A program made the translations under genes and the position numbers. The notes under the pieces are model-generated. The model saw nothing but the letters and a program-made list of their open reading frames with translations, searched no databases and was not told the DNA's origin. A DNA stretch of 64,000 nt, from the NCBI RefSeq assembly GCF_026248685.1, contig NZ_CP111042.1:124001-188000 (forward strand), given 5' to 3'. Source of the stretch: Haladaptatus caseinilyticus (GTDB lineage Archaea > Halobacteriota > Halobacteria > Halobacteriales > Haladaptataceae). This document shows positions 41,191 through 50,712 of this stretch, piece after piece; within the stretch, counting starts at the first letter, position 1, and the number at the start of each line of letters is the position of its first letter.

Positions 41191-41382
41191 CTAATCGGAT
41201 CTGCAGTCTTCAGCGCCAGTAGCGAATTCAGCGACTGTCATCTCCTGGTTTTGGGCCATTTCCCGAAAGATATCACCACCATTCACAATTGAGATACCAC
41301 ACTCATTAGCCAGCATTTCAGAGAGTGTTGACGTACCTGAGTCTGGTGATCCGGAAAGTGTGACGAGAAGCTGCTGTCCCAT
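41191..41382 (-). pseudogene. Cytidylate kinase N-terminal fragment
   Basis: 63 residues: MGQQLLVTLSGSPDSGTSTL followed by SIVNGGDIFREMAQNQEMTV, the start of archaeal Cmk with its P-loop (SGSPDSGTST) and the GGxIFR substrate segment. A complete archaeal enzyme has about 180-200 residues, so the CMP-binding and LID parts are missing and the frame runs into GAEDCRSD and a stop. An intact cmk is expected elsewhere in the genome. Confidence 0.65.
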
Positions 41383-41611
41383 TTGTTGATTTGCTATTCT
41401 CGAAGTTATCTTTTTGGTGTGAATTCACTGTCTACGGTGTCAATCGGTTTCTCCTGCCCTTCATCTTCTTCTCATCGTTCTCCAAAAACACAACTTCTTC
41501 AACAATTTAAACTGTTCACGACGATTTTTAGTCAATTCATTCTGTTCAAAGTTGCAGCAAGTATCATTAGTGGATTAATAGCAATAGTGGAATCCTCGAA
41601 ATGGAAGGGCG

Positions 41612-42142
41612 ATGTCGAAACTAAACCGACGACAGTTCCTTCGGAAATCTACAGCCGCAGTCAGCGCGAGTACAGTAGTGGCCACAGCTGCGACGAGCCA
41701 AGTAACCGCCCAATCGACCCAAGAATTCGAAGAGAACGTCGAACAAGCGATCCACGATCGGATCAATGCCATCCGAACCGATCGAGGACTACAAACACTC
41801 GCGTATAGCAAAACCCTCGAACAAGTGGCTGATTACCACAGCCAAGATATGATCGACGAGAACTATTTCGCACATACTGCTCCAGATGGCGAAACCGTGG
41901 GCGATCGCTATGACAGATACGATACTTCATGTCAAACGTGGGGGGAGAACATATTATATAATTATGCCAGCAACAAATCCCCGGCAAATGCTGCAGAAAG
42001 GAGTGTTGAACAGTGGATGGAGAGCGATGGCCATCGACGCAACATTCTTTCCGAAATGTGGGCCATAGAAGGGATTGGTGCTCAGGTTGGGTCAGATGGT
42101 CGTCTGTACGTAACACAAAACTTTGGAGCGGGATGCCAATAA
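41612..42142 (+). CDS. Secreted CAP (SCP-like) domain protein
   Basis: A 176-residue protein. A Tat signal (NRRQFLRKSTAAVSASTVVA) exports it in a folded state. The CAP domain follows (about residues 40-176): IHDRINAIRTDRGLQTL, HSQDMIDENYFAHTAPDGET, a GENIL strand, ERSVEQWMESDGHRRNIL, and the final YVTQNFGAGCQ. Two Cys (SCQTWGEN and GAGCQ) may form a disulfide. Archaeal members have no known substrate, and the fold is often a lipid-binding or protease-like scaffold. It stands alone. Confidence 0.87.
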   Translation: MSKLNRRQFLRKSTAAVSASTVVATAATSQVTAQSTQEFEENVEQAIHDRINAIRTDRGLQTLAYSKTLEQVADYHSQDMIDENYFAHTAPDGETVGDRYDRYDTSCQTWGENILYNYASNKSPANAAERSVEQWMESDGHRRNILSEMWAIEGIGAQVGSDGRLYVTQNFGAGCQ

Positions 42143-42573
42143 CTGGCCGTAATGTCGAATCCGCTTGATATTGACTACATTACGTAGTTCTTTTTTGAAG
42201 CAGAATTCAAATTCCCGTTCGCGAACCAAAGGCACCAACCTGTTGAGACCCTTATGGACAAACTCACGTAGATCTGCCTCAGTCCAGCCAAGACCCCCAA
42301 TCGTCGGAAGAGGTGTAAAACACGACCTTCTCGGCCCCGAAGTCCCGACACATGTCCCTCCATGTGGTGTTCCTCGAACGTGACCGGCGCCCACAGGGAC
42401 TTCGACCCACCGAGCGCGGTCAACGCGAACCGGTTATCGATTGTCTCGTATCAATCACACAGTGAGAACTATGTCATCGTCAGCGATCTCACGAACAGTA
42501 TCTTAAACTCTTATTGTCATGTGTTGTTTGCTACCCCACGAATGCTTTTTACCCCAATCACCGATGTCTATCC
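42143..42573. other. Intergenic with a GC-rich, frame-shifted remnant
   Basis: At 42270-42430 the minus strand is GC-rich and encodes pieces in different frames: LGGSKSLWAPVTFEEHHMEG, then MCRDFGAEKVVFYTSSDDWG. Together they look like a shifted reading frame of one protein, but I cannot name the family. A further stretch, RLVPLVREREFEFCFKKELR, follows in a third frame. The remaining bases before 42574 are the promoter region of the D-aminoacylase gene. Confidence 0.35.
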
Positions 42574-44169
42574 ATGACCTTTGATTTACTAGTCAAAGAC
42601 ACACGAATTATCGACGGAACTGGTGCACCGTGGTTCCGTGGCTCAGTCGCTGTCACGGACGGAACGATCGACCAAGTTTTCCGCACACCATCTCCACGGG
42701 CTTCTGCGAAAACAACTCTCGATGGATCTGGACTCGTCACGTGCCCTGGATTCGTCGATACACACACTCACTCTGATCTCGAGCTATTCTCCGATCCCAC
42801 ACTTGCTCCAAAACTCCGTCAGGGAATCACCACCGAAATCCTCGGCCAGGATGGGTTCTCGATGGCACCTCTGTACCGAGACGATGTCGACGCCTGGGAA
42901 ACGCATTTGAGCGGTATCAATGGACGACTCGATGGCGAGTGGAGCTGGAATAGTCTCGCAGGCTATCTCGATGCGGTCGCAAAACAGGATCTCGCTCCGA
43001 ACATCGCAACGCTCGTCGGCCATGGTACGGTTCGATTCAATATACTCGGGTTCAGTGACACAGATCCGACAGCTGGAGATCTTGAGCAGATGGTCGAACA
43101 CATTACGGAGGCACTAGATGACGGGGCGATCGGGCTCTCTACTGGACTCGTTTATCCTCCGGCGAGATATGCTGATACGGCCGAGGTCAAACGACTCGCA
43201 TCGGCCCTTCACGACTATGGGCGGCCGTTCGTCGCGCATATACGAAACGAACGTGAACAGATATGGAGTGCACTCGATGAATTCATCGACATCGGCGCTG
43301 AAGTCGGGATTCCATTGCATCTCTCCCACTTCAAGCTCGCTGGGCCACCACAACAGGGCAAGGTTGACCGGGCATTAGCAATCATCGAGACGGCTCGTGA
43401 GCGCGGGGTCGATCTTACCGTCGAGCAGTATCCCTATACCGCAGGTAGTACGACTCTCACGAACGTCTTACCGCCGTGGGTACAGGCTGACGGCCCCGAG
43501 CAAACGCTTCGGTATCTTCGTGACAATGAGAGCCGCGACCAGATTCGACGGGACATAGAGGAGTGGCGCATCGAGGGATGGGAAAATAGAGGCGCCTACA
43601 CTGGGTGGGAGAACATCGAGGTGACAAGCGTCCAGTCGTCGGCCAACAAATCGGTCGAGGGAAAGAGTATCGCAACAATCGCTGCCGAACGAGACACCGA
43701 TCCGGTTTCTGTCATCTGTGATCTTCTCGTGGATGAAGAACTCGAAGTGAGTATGTTGCTTCATCAACTCACCGAAACCGACGTGCAGGAGATACTCGCC
43801 GACGAACGCGTCAATGTTGGCACCGATGGGCTGTTTGGGGGCCGTCCGCATCCGCGCGTTTATGGAACCTATCCGAAGATTTTGGGTCAGTACATCCGCG
43901 ACGAGAACCTGTTGACGCTCGAGGAGGGGGTTCGAAAAATGACGTCACTCCCAGCCTGTGCGATGGGGCTCGACAGCAAAGGAGTACTTCGACCCGGGCT
44001 CGATGCGGATATTGTCCTCTTCGATCCACGAACGGTCGGCACAGACGCTTCCTATGAACACCCAGGACAGTTCCCGACCGGTATCCCGCACGTTATCGTC
44101 AATGGCGAAATCGTGGTTCGGGATAGCGAGTTCACGGATGCACGTCCTGGACAAGTAATCCGAAAATAA
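42574..44169 (+). CDS. N-acyl-D-amino-acid deacylase (D-aminoacylase, amidohydrolase superfamily)
   Basis: About 531 residues from the ATG at 42574 (MTFDLLVKDTRIIDGTGAPW); an upstream ATG adds 20 unlikely residues. Motifs of the family are CPGFVDTHTHSDLELFSDP (HxH metal site), GHGTVR, PLHLSHFKLAGPPQQGKVDR (His ligand), HPRVYGTYPKILGQYIRDEN and the closing GLDADIVLFDPRTV. The Asp of VGTDGLFGG is the catalytic acid. It frees D-amino acids from N-acyl-D-amino acids. The neighbouring D-amino-acid lyase-like enzyme supports that role. It is the first gene of a D-amino-acid/amide hydrolase cluster. Confidence 0.9.
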   Translation: MTFDLLVKDTRIIDGTGAPWFRGSVAVTDGTIDQVFRTPSPRASAKTTLDGSGLVTCPGFVDTHTHSDLELFSDPTLAPKLRQGITTEILGQDGFSMAPLYRDDVDAWETHLSGINGRLDGEWSWNSLAGYLDAVAKQDLAPNIATLVGHGTVRFNILGFSDTDPTAGDLEQMVEHITEALDDGAIGLSTGLVYPPARYADTAEVKRLASALHDYGRPFVAHIRNEREQIWSALDEFIDIGAEVGIPLHLSHFKLAGPPQQGKVDRALAIIETARERGVDLTVEQYPYTAGSTTLTNVLPPWVQADGPEQTLRYLRDNESRDQIRRDIEEWRIEGWENRGAYTGWENIEVTSVQSSANKSVEGKSIATIAAERDTDPVSVICDLLVDEELEVSMLLHQLTETDVQEILADERVNVGTDGLFGGRPHPRVYGTYPKILGQYIRDENLLTLEEGVRKMTSLPACAMGLDSKGVLRPGLDADIVLFDPRTVGTDASYEHPGQFPTGIPHVIVNGEIVVRDSEFTDARPGQVIRK

Positions 44170-44191
44170 AAGTTGGAAAGGATACGGTCGG

Positions 44192-45331
44192 CTACCGGAC
44201 TTTACCCCGGGCTTGAACCGGCCATACTTCCTCTACGGCACCATCCCTCACGCCGACGATAGTGTCGTGAAGGTTTATCGTCGTACAAACATGCGGAACG
44301 ATGAACTCCAATCGATCGCCGACTCCGATTGGCTCCTCACAGTCGCTCGTATCGATCCACCCGTGTTCTTCAGACGCGTTTACATAGTTGATATCGTCTC
44401 GATTTTTCGGAACGGGCATCTGAGGCTTGTCGAGCGAGAGCGTCTTACTGCCGGCGTTGACCACGACACGGTCTTCCGTCGGTTTCGAGATGACGGTACT
44501 CACTACTGTGGCTGCACAGTCGTCTTTTCTGATATCGAACGGGCGATGTTCGAGTTCCCCGACGTCCATGAACGGATACATCCCCGGATTGATTTCGGTC
44601 ACGATTGGATGCTTTCCGCTATATTTGGACGTTGCGGTTCCACCCACCTTGACTTCCTCGACCAGGATACCTTCGGCTCCGAGAAGATCGACCGTCTCTT
44701 CAGCGACGTCCATCGCGGCCATGCACTCATGTTCGTACTCGTCTCGTGCCGATGCGTTCCCCTTCACGTGTGCTTCGTACGCGAGTATGCCACGGAATTC
44801 CACGTGTGACTGTTCTTGGATGAATCGTGCGACTTCGAGAGCTGGCTCTCCGGGTGGAACACCGGTTCGGTTTAGCCCGACGTCGATTTCGAGGATGATG
44901 TCGATAGGTACGTTGTGTTCACTAGCAACCGCCTGCAGCGGTTCGATGTTGTCGATACTATCGACAGTAGTGGCAAACCTCTCCAACTTCTGTGCCAGCC
45001 AGACGAGTCGGTGTAGCTTTCGTTCGCTGACAACTGTATATGAGAGGTAGATATCATCGAGTCCGTTTTTTGCCATCACTTCGACTTCACTGAGCGTTTG
45101 GCAAACGATTCCACCGCCATTCGAGATCTGGTTTTGGAGACGCGCGATTTCAGCGTTCTTGTGGGTTTTAACGTGTGACCGTAACCGGACGTTGTGTGTC
45201 TCCGCAAAGTTCGCATATTCCCGGAGATTGTCTTCCATTGTGTCGAGGTCAACGGTCAGTACTGGTGTTTCGAGTTCGTCTTTGGACGAGAACAATGATG
45301 GTGTCGTCCAGTCTGTAGTTGGTGTGGTCAT
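44192..45331 (-). CDS. PLP-dependent D-threonine aldolase/D-serine dehydratase-like protein
   Basis: A 379-residue fold-type III PLP enzyme. The alanine-racemase-like N-terminal barrel carries TPVLTVDLDTMEDNLREYAN and the PLP Lys in RLRSHVKTHKNAEIARLQ. The C-terminal part has FIVPHVCTTINLHDTIVGVR, whose His and Cys bind the Zn2+ or Mn2+ needed by DSD1-type enzymes. Reactions of the group are D-threonine or 3-hydroxyaspartate aldol cleavage and D-serine dehydration. It is convergent with the D-aminoacylase gene, with only 22 bases between them. Confidence 0.88.
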   Translation of the reverse strand: MTTPTTDWTTPSLFSSKDELETPVLTVDLDTMEDNLREYANFAETHNVRLRSHVKTHKNAEIARLQNQISNGGGIVCQTLSEVEVMAKNGLDDIYLSYTVVSERKLHRLVWLAQKLERFATTVDSIDNIEPLQAVASEHNVPIDIILEIDVGLNRTGVPPGEPALEVARFIQEQSHVEFRGILAYEAHVKGNASARDEYEHECMAAMDVAEETVDLLGAEGILVEEVKVGGTATSKYSGKHPIVTEINPGMYPFMDVGELEHRPFDIRKDDCAATVVSTVISKPTEDRVVVNAGSKTLSLDKPQMPVPKNRDDINYVNASEEHGWIDTSDCEEPIGVGDRLEFIVPHVCTTINLHDTIVGVRDGAVEEVWPVQARGKVR

Positions 45332-45390
45332 ATTCTATCTTTTCAGGATTGTTGTAAATATCTCCACTGGGTTCACTATCATTGTTCTGA

Positions 45391-46659
45391 TTATAGCTGT
45401 CGGATGGTCTCAGAGAGGACATTTACACCGAGGGGAAGCGCATCTTCATCGATATCAAATCGCGATGTATGATGGCCATATGGATTGCTCGCTCCGATAC
45501 CAATGTATGTTGCTTGGCCACCGTTCTTTTGCACTTCGTTGATGAGGTAGGACGCATCCTCACTTGCGCCAATATCTGTACGATCGACGACTGTCTCTAC
45601 ATCCACGACTGAATTTGCAGCCTGCACAATGGCATCGACGAGACTAGAATCAGATTGGAACGTAGTCGTTTTCCCATATAATGCTGTATCACTCTCGACA
45701 CCATGCATCTCAGCGGCATGGTCAACGATTCGATGTACTTTAGCGAGCATATAGTCGTTGATATCTGCCGTTTCTCCCCGGACTTCGACCCGCATTCGAG
45801 TTTCTTCAGCAATCACGTTCTGTGCGTTTGGCGAATGGACTTCTCCAACATTGATCCGAGTCGCTCCATCTTCGTGTCGTGGGATCGCATACACGTTTTG
45901 AATCGCTGTCGTGGCTGCTTGCAGTGCACTTCGTCCTTGATTTGGTGCTTTCCCAGCGTGAGCACCTTCTCCAATAAACGTCACATCGAGTTTTGCATTC
46001 GACAGGGGCCGTTCGTAAGCTGCTATCACTTTCCCAGTTTCATTATCAAGACCGAGATGAAGCGCAAGAAAATGATCGATGTCTTCGAGATGACCCGTTT
46101 TACTCATTGGATATCCACCTCTCCCGCCTTCCTCAGCTGGCTGGAAAAACAGCTTCAAATGACCATCAAACCCACCATTCTCATCTAACTCACGAGCGAT
46201 TCCGATTCCAATCGTCGTATGACCATCATGTCCACATGCATGCATTACACCCGGATGACGGCTGTTGAATCCTTCGCGAGCTGGTCGATGCTCCTTCTCG
46301 CTTGCTTCGACTCGTTCGAGAGCATCCATATCTACCCGAACACCGACAGTGGGTCCTGCACCACTTCCGTACGTTTTCTCAGCTACAATTCCAGTGACGT
46401 TACCAATCCGGTTGAGATACCTCTCGGAACATCCTGTATCTTGAATACGCCGTTTTGCTTCCTGTATCTCATCCGCTGATGGTACCCCAAGCCGTTCACT
46501 TGTCTCAACTGCATCTGCTCCAAGGTGTAAAGTGAATTCTCGTTCTTCCAGTTCTTCTGCGACAAGCGCAGTTGTGCGAAACTCTTTCCAACCAGCTTCA
46601 GGATACGCATGCAGATCCCTTCGGATTTCTTTGAGCGATAATTCACTTGTGTATGCCAT
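45391..46659 (-). CDS. M20 amidohydrolase, AbgA/aminoacylase-like
   Basis: A 422-residue dizinc hydrolase. Metal motifs are GVRVDMDALE, MHACGHDGHTTIGIGIA and FQPAEEGGRGGYPMSK, and a C-terminal GASNPYGHHTSRFDIDED. The insertion after RLGVPSADEIQEAKRR and the length resemble the A subunit of p-aminobenzoyl-glutamate hydrolase. Other members cut N-acyl and indole-acetyl amino acids. It lies 60 bases upstream of the DSD1-like gene on the same strand, so the two may be co-transcribed. Confidence 0.89.
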   Translation of the reverse strand: MAYTSELSLKEIRRDLHAYPEAGWKEFRTTALVAEELEEREFTLHLGADAVETSERLGVPSADEIQEAKRRIQDTGCSERYLNRIGNVTGIVAEKTYGSGAGPTVGVRVDMDALERVEASEKEHRPAREGFNSRHPGVMHACGHDGHTTIGIGIARELDENGGFDGHLKLFFQPAEEGGRGGYPMSKTGHLEDIDHFLALHLGLDNETGKVIAAYERPLSNAKLDVTFIGEGAHAGKAPNQGRSALQAATTAIQNVYAIPRHEDGATRINVGEVHSPNAQNVIAEETRMRVEVRGETADINDYMLAKVHRIVDHAAEMHGVESDTALYGKTTTFQSDSSLVDAIVQAANSVVDVETVVDRTDIGASEDASYLINEVQKNGGQATYIGIGASNPYGHHTSRFDIDEDALPLGVNVLSETIRQL

Positions 46660-46828
46660 ACCATTACATCCGGTAGCAAGTAGAAAAACGATTGGTAGCC
46701 GGCAGTCTGCCTCACTCAGTGTTCGTAGTAGCAGTCATTGGCGCCCAAAACGTCGGTTTTGTCTCTTTCGATAGAGACTGTACAACGCTTGCCATACAAC
46801 TATAGTGAAACTTTCCGATGTAGCTTGT

Positions 46829-47638
46829 ATGTTGTTCGAGTCAATTGGCAAAAGCTCCCATTCGTGGGCCGCGAAGACATACGAAGAAATTCAAACCATC
46901 GCAGAGCAAGAGGGATCAATACTGCTTATTCCGTTTGGAAGCATAGAACAACACGGCCATCATCTTCCTGTTAGCACGGACACGATTCTTGTGAATGCCA
47001 TCGCACATGCTGGTAGCGAGCAACTTGAAAATGATATTCCGCTCCTGATTACGCCGACGCTTTGGGCGGGCCGTTCACCACATCATCTACCTTTTGGTGG
47101 AACAATTTCACTCGATACTGACACGGCACTCAAGACGCTTTGCAGTGTGGCACAAACAGGACTTGAAAACGGATTTGATGCGTTGCTCTTTGTCAATGGC
47201 CACGGAGGTAATATTTCACTCATTGATGATGCCGTCAGTGAGGTTGGTGCATCCAACCAAACGGCCGAAATACTTGGTCTCACCTACTTTCACTTGGCTA
47301 GTTCGTTTGTTGATGATATCCGTGAAAGCGACGTGGGCGGCATATCCCACGGCGGGGAACTTGAGACCTCCTTAATGTTGTATCTCCGTCCGGATCTCGT
47401 ACGCGAGGAAACAATCACGGGGACACATCGTGAGTCGACTTATGAGACAGAAGCACGGGATTTGTTTGACAACGGAGCGCTTTCTGTCTATCGTCCATTT
47501 ACGGAATACAGCGAATCTGGAGCGATTGGCGACCCACACCTCGCGACTGCAGACAAAGGACAACGATTCTATGATGGACTGGGCAAAGAACTCGCTAAAT
47601 TGTTGGAGCAGATACACACCGAAACACACTCTTACTGA
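46829..47638 (+). CDS. Creatininase-family amidohydrolase
   Basis: About 269 residues from the ATG at 46829; an upstream GTG at 46805 is less likely. Metal motifs are GSIEQHGHHLPVSTDTILVN, NGHGGNISLIDDAV and SHGGELETSLMLYLRPD. The family acts on creatinine, on mycofactocin precursors (MftE), on formamides (FAPy deformylase ArfB) and on guanidino/lactam rings. No mycofactocin genes are near, so a lactam or cyclic imide substrate fits the surrounding amide hydrolases. It is followed at 62 bases by the CapA-like gene. Confidence 0.88.
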   Translation: MLFESIGKSSHSWAAKTYEEIQTIAEQEGSILLIPFGSIEQHGHHLPVSTDTILVNAIAHAGSEQLENDIPLLITPTLWAGRSPHHLPFGGTISLDTDTALKTLCSVAQTGLENGFDALLFVNGHGGNISLIDDAVSEVGASNQTAEILGLTYFHLASSFVDDIRESDVGGISHGGELETSLMLYLRPDLVREETITGTHRESTYETEARDLFDNGALSVYRPFTEYSESGAIGDPHLATADKGQRFYDGLGKELAKLLEQIHTETHSY

Positions 47639-47700
47639 AGAAGGTAATTACACGGTTTCTGAAATATATTATTATGTATGTCGATATCCCATTGCATGCC

Positions 47701-49071
47701 ATGACTGATTCGCTATATGGACGTGAAGGGAAGGATCTAACACTCGCTGCCGCTGGTGATGCTATACTCACACGGAAACAATCTGTCTACGACGATGATC
47801 AGTTTATCCAGCTCGTGAACACGGTTCGCGAGGCTGATACGTCATTCGTAAATTTGGAAGTCTTACTCCACGATTATGACGGATATCCGGCGGCGAACAG
47901 CGGGGGCACGTATATGCGAGCACCATCGTGGATTGCTGACGAACTTCGGTGGAGTGGCTTCGACATCTTTGCAGCAGCAACAAATCATACGGGTGATTTT
48001 TCACATGGTGGTATGGAAGCGACAATGCGAGCGCTTGATACACGAGATATTCCGTATGCGGGGCTTGGGAAGAACTTAGCGGATGCGCGACGGCCAGCTT
48101 ATGTTGATACACCAGGTGGACGTGTTGGCGTGGTGGCTGCCTGTTCAACGATCACACCGGGGAGCGAAGCTGGAGTACAGCGTCCTGATATACAGGGCCG
48201 TCCAGGTCTTTCACCGTTGCATCTTGAAACCCACTATTCGGTGCCAGAGACGGTTCAAGATCAACTTGAATCAATGAGTGAGTCCTTAGGGTTAGAAGAC
48301 ATCAAAGACCGTCACAGGCGGCTTGGATTTCCTGTCCCGGGAGAGAACCGTTCGGAATTCTCGCTGCTGAATATTGGTGGGAACCAGCATCTACACTTCG
48401 AGAAAGACGACACATTCGGAATCACACAGCGGGCAAATAACGCTGATCGAACAGCAATCCTCGACCAAATTCGGCAGGCACGATCGCAATCCGACTGGGT
48501 TTTCGCTAGTCTTCACGTTCATGAGGGTGTCGGTGGTGTGATCAATGACAAGACAGTACCTGAGTTTCTCGAAAAGTTTGCCCGGGAGTGTATTGATGCC
48601 GGTGCTGATGCGTTTCTTGGGCATGGACCACACGTACTTCGTGGAATCGAAATCTACGATGATGCACCAATCTTCTACAGCCTCGGGAACTTCATGATGC
48701 AGAACGAGACCGTGACAAAACTTCCTGCGGAAATATACGACAAATATGATCTGCCCCAGTGGGATTCCCTTCCTGCTGATCTCTTCGATGCCCGAGTCAG
48801 TAACGAGGAGAATCAACGAACTGGATTCTTGGCAGACGCTGCCTTCTGGGAGACGATCTTGCCAGTGTGTCACTTTCAGGAAGGTCGATTACAGGATATT
48901 ACTTTGTATCCAGTTGATCTCGGCTACGAACAACCACGACCACGACGAGGACGGCCGGTGCTTGCAACCGAAACCAAAGCGAGCGAGATTCTCGAAACGG
49001 TGGTGTCGTTGTCGGAACCGTATGGTACCGAAATCGCGATTGATGGCGAAATAGGTAGGATAAACGTGTAA
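47701..49071 (+). CDS. CapA-like (poly-gamma-glutamate synthesis protein) metallophosphoesterase-fold protein
   Basis: About 456 residues from the ATG at 47701; an ATG at 47674 is possible. CapA signatures are LTLAAAGDAILTRKQS, FVNLEVLL, AAATNHTGDFSHGGMEATMR, SLHVHEGVGG and GADAFLGHGPHVLRGIEIYD followed by FYSLGNFMM. There is no signal peptide or membrane helix, unlike the membrane-bound capsule protein. Cytosolic members accompany amide-hydrolase gene clusters. The precise reaction is unknown. The upstream creatininase-like gene is probably co-transcribed. Confidence 0.87.
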   Translation: MTDSLYGREGKDLTLAAAGDAILTRKQSVYDDDQFIQLVNTVREADTSFVNLEVLLHDYDGYPAANSGGTYMRAPSWIADELRWSGFDIFAAATNHTGDFSHGGMEATMRALDTRDIPYAGLGKNLADARRPAYVDTPGGRVGVVAACSTITPGSEAGVQRPDIQGRPGLSPLHLETHYSVPETVQDQLESMSESLGLEDIKDRHRRLGFPVPGENRSEFSLLNIGGNQHLHFEKDDTFGITQRANNADRTAILDQIRQARSQSDWVFASLHVHEGVGGVINDKTVPEFLEKFARECIDAGADAFLGHGPHVLRGIEIYDDAPIFYSLGNFMMQNETVTKLPAEIYDKYDLPQWDSLPADLFDARVSNEENQRTGFLADAAFWETILPVCHFQEGRLQDITLYPVDLGYEQPRPRRGRPVLATETKASEILETVVSLSEPYGTEIAIDGEIGRINV

Positions 49072-49075
49072 ACTA

Positions 49076-49118
49076 CCCCATCCTGACGCTCGCTTACGCT
49101 CGCGTCTGAGGACGGGGG
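49076..49118. terminator. Imperfect hairpin between convergent genes
   Basis: CCCCATCCT pairs with AGGACGGGG with one mismatch, enclosing GACGC/GCGTC. It starts 5 bases after the CapA stop and 68 bases before the symporter stop. It may be a bidirectional terminator or a leftover IS200/IS605-type end: the CCCATCC...GGACGGGG layout resembles those ends. Confidence 0.5.
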
Positions 49119-49185
49119 TTTAGCGCCTACAAGAGCTAAAGCACGCGTTCAATCATTTTCAAAATCGTGGTCGTTTGGGTCTCCC

Positions 49186-50712
49186 CTAATCGGTGTCTTC
49201 TATCGTGGGTGGTTGTCGTTGTTCGCCCTGGTCCATGGCGTGCTTCGTCTTTCGTTCGAGGTCTTCCAGGTTGTGTTTCCGTGCCGTTGCAAGTGCCTTT
49301 TCGTATTCCGGTTTTTGCATCAACGAGATGCCGAAGAACAACAGTATAGACATCGGTAAGCCGACAAAGACGGGGTGAAGCCCCATGTATTCAGACGTTC
49401 CCGCGAAGTATCCGATCCACCACCACGCGACTGTGAGTCCGGCGCCGACGATAAGGCTCCAGAATGCCGCATCGGACGTCCCTCGTGGCCAATAAAATGT
49501 CGCAAGCCATGGAACGAGGACACCGCCGGTCAGTGCAACTGCTCCGAATACGATCAGATCGATGATTCCCGGAACGATAAGCGCAAGTCCGAGTGAAAAA
49601 ATCATCAACCCGACGACGGTGATCTGTGAAACCGTGGTTTGTTCATCACGTCCGGCATCTGGATTTAAATATCGGATGTATATGTCGTCGACGACGTTTG
49701 ATGATCCGGAGAGCAGAAAACTATCACCACTACTCATGATCGCCGCTGCCAGTGCTGCCAGTACGACGCCGGCCAACCAGTCAGGTAGGATGTCCATGGC
49801 CATCTGAGGCATGATGAGTTGCGGATTCTGGATATCGGCATACATCACCAAGCCAATCGCGCCGATTATTAGCGGAACAGGGATAAACGCGAGTCCGATA
49901 ATACCGTTCAGTGTCGTCCCCACGAATCCGTCTCGTGGGCTCTTTGCGGACATTATTCGTTGTAGATAGCCTTGCCGCACGAGCATCGTAGGAACGAGCG
50001 TCACGACGTACCCAGCAATGAGTGTCCACTTCATCGCAAACAGATCGAAGGCCTGTGGTGCTACGTCGGTGACCTGGGATGTCGCCGACGAAAAACCACC
50101 GAGATTCATCATCCCCAAAATAGCCAGCAACCAAAGTCCGACGAACAGGATACAGCCTTGAATAAAGTCCGTCCACATCACAGCTGACATCCCACCCATG
50201 ACGGTATATGCTGTAATGATTATTGCACCGATGATGGCCGCCTCTGTGACCGTTATCGCATCTGCAAATAGAAAACTAATGATCGTCCCAGCAGCCAACC
50301 ACTGTGCACCAAGTGTGCTGATGAATCGAAGCAAATAGAACGGAACTGCTGCTGCTCGGGTTTTTTCGTCGTACCGATCTTCGAGCATCGACGGAAGTGT
50401 GATATTCCGAGTTTTTGGAAGTTTGTGGCCCAACAGGAAAGCTACGATGAAGAAGCTGAATATCGCGATACCGTAACTCCAGAACGCGGTGATACTCTCA
50501 GCTTCGAACGTAGACGCCGATAACCCAATCGTTCCCCCTGCTCCGATTGCTGTTGCAAAAAACGAGAGGGCAATAAGATACCACGGAGCCCCCTTACCAG
50601 CCAAGAAAAAGTCTTCAAGGTCAGCGATCCCTTTTTGATGGAAATAGTATCCAATTCCAAGCATTCCGAGGATGTAAACGATAACAATACCAACGATTAT
50701 TTCTCGAACCAT
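49186..50712 (-). CDS. Sodium/solute symporter (SSS family)
   Basis: About 508 residues from the ATG at 50712 (MVREIIVGIVIVYILGMLGI), with about 13 transmembrane helices. Family features are the sodium-site-containing first repeat (GKGAPWYLIALSFFATAIGA), VMGGMSAVMWTDFIQGCILF and AALAAAIMSSGDSFLLSGSS. The C-terminal tail is charged and cytosolic (LEDLERKTKHAMDQGEQRQP). SSS carriers import amino acids, sugars, urea or carboxylates with Na+. Position at the end of the D-amino-acid/amide hydrolase cluster suggests the solute is one of its substrates. Confidence 0.9.
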   Translation of the reverse strand: MVREIIVGIVIVYILGMLGIGYYFHQKGIADLEDFFLAGKGAPWYLIALSFFATAIGAGGTIGLSASTFEAESITAFWSYGIAIFSFFIVAFLLGHKLPKTRNITLPSMLEDRYDEKTRAAAVPFYLLRFISTLGAQWLAAGTIISFLFADAITVTEAAIIGAIIITAYTVMGGMSAVMWTDFIQGCILFVGLWLLAILGMMNLGGFSSATSQVTDVAPQAFDLFAMKWTLIAGYVVTLVPTMLVRQGYLQRIMSAKSPRDGFVGTTLNGIIGLAFIPVPLIIGAIGLVMYADIQNPQLIMPQMAMDILPDWLAGVVLAALAAAIMSSGDSFLLSGSSNVVDDIYIRYLNPDAGRDEQTTVSQITVVGLMIFSLGLALIVPGIIDLIVFGAVALTGGVLVPWLATFYWPRGTSDAAFWSLIVGAGLTVAWWWIGYFAGTSEYMGLHPVFVGLPMSILLFFGISLMQKPEYEKALATARKHNLEDLERKTKHAMDQGEQRQPPTIEDTD

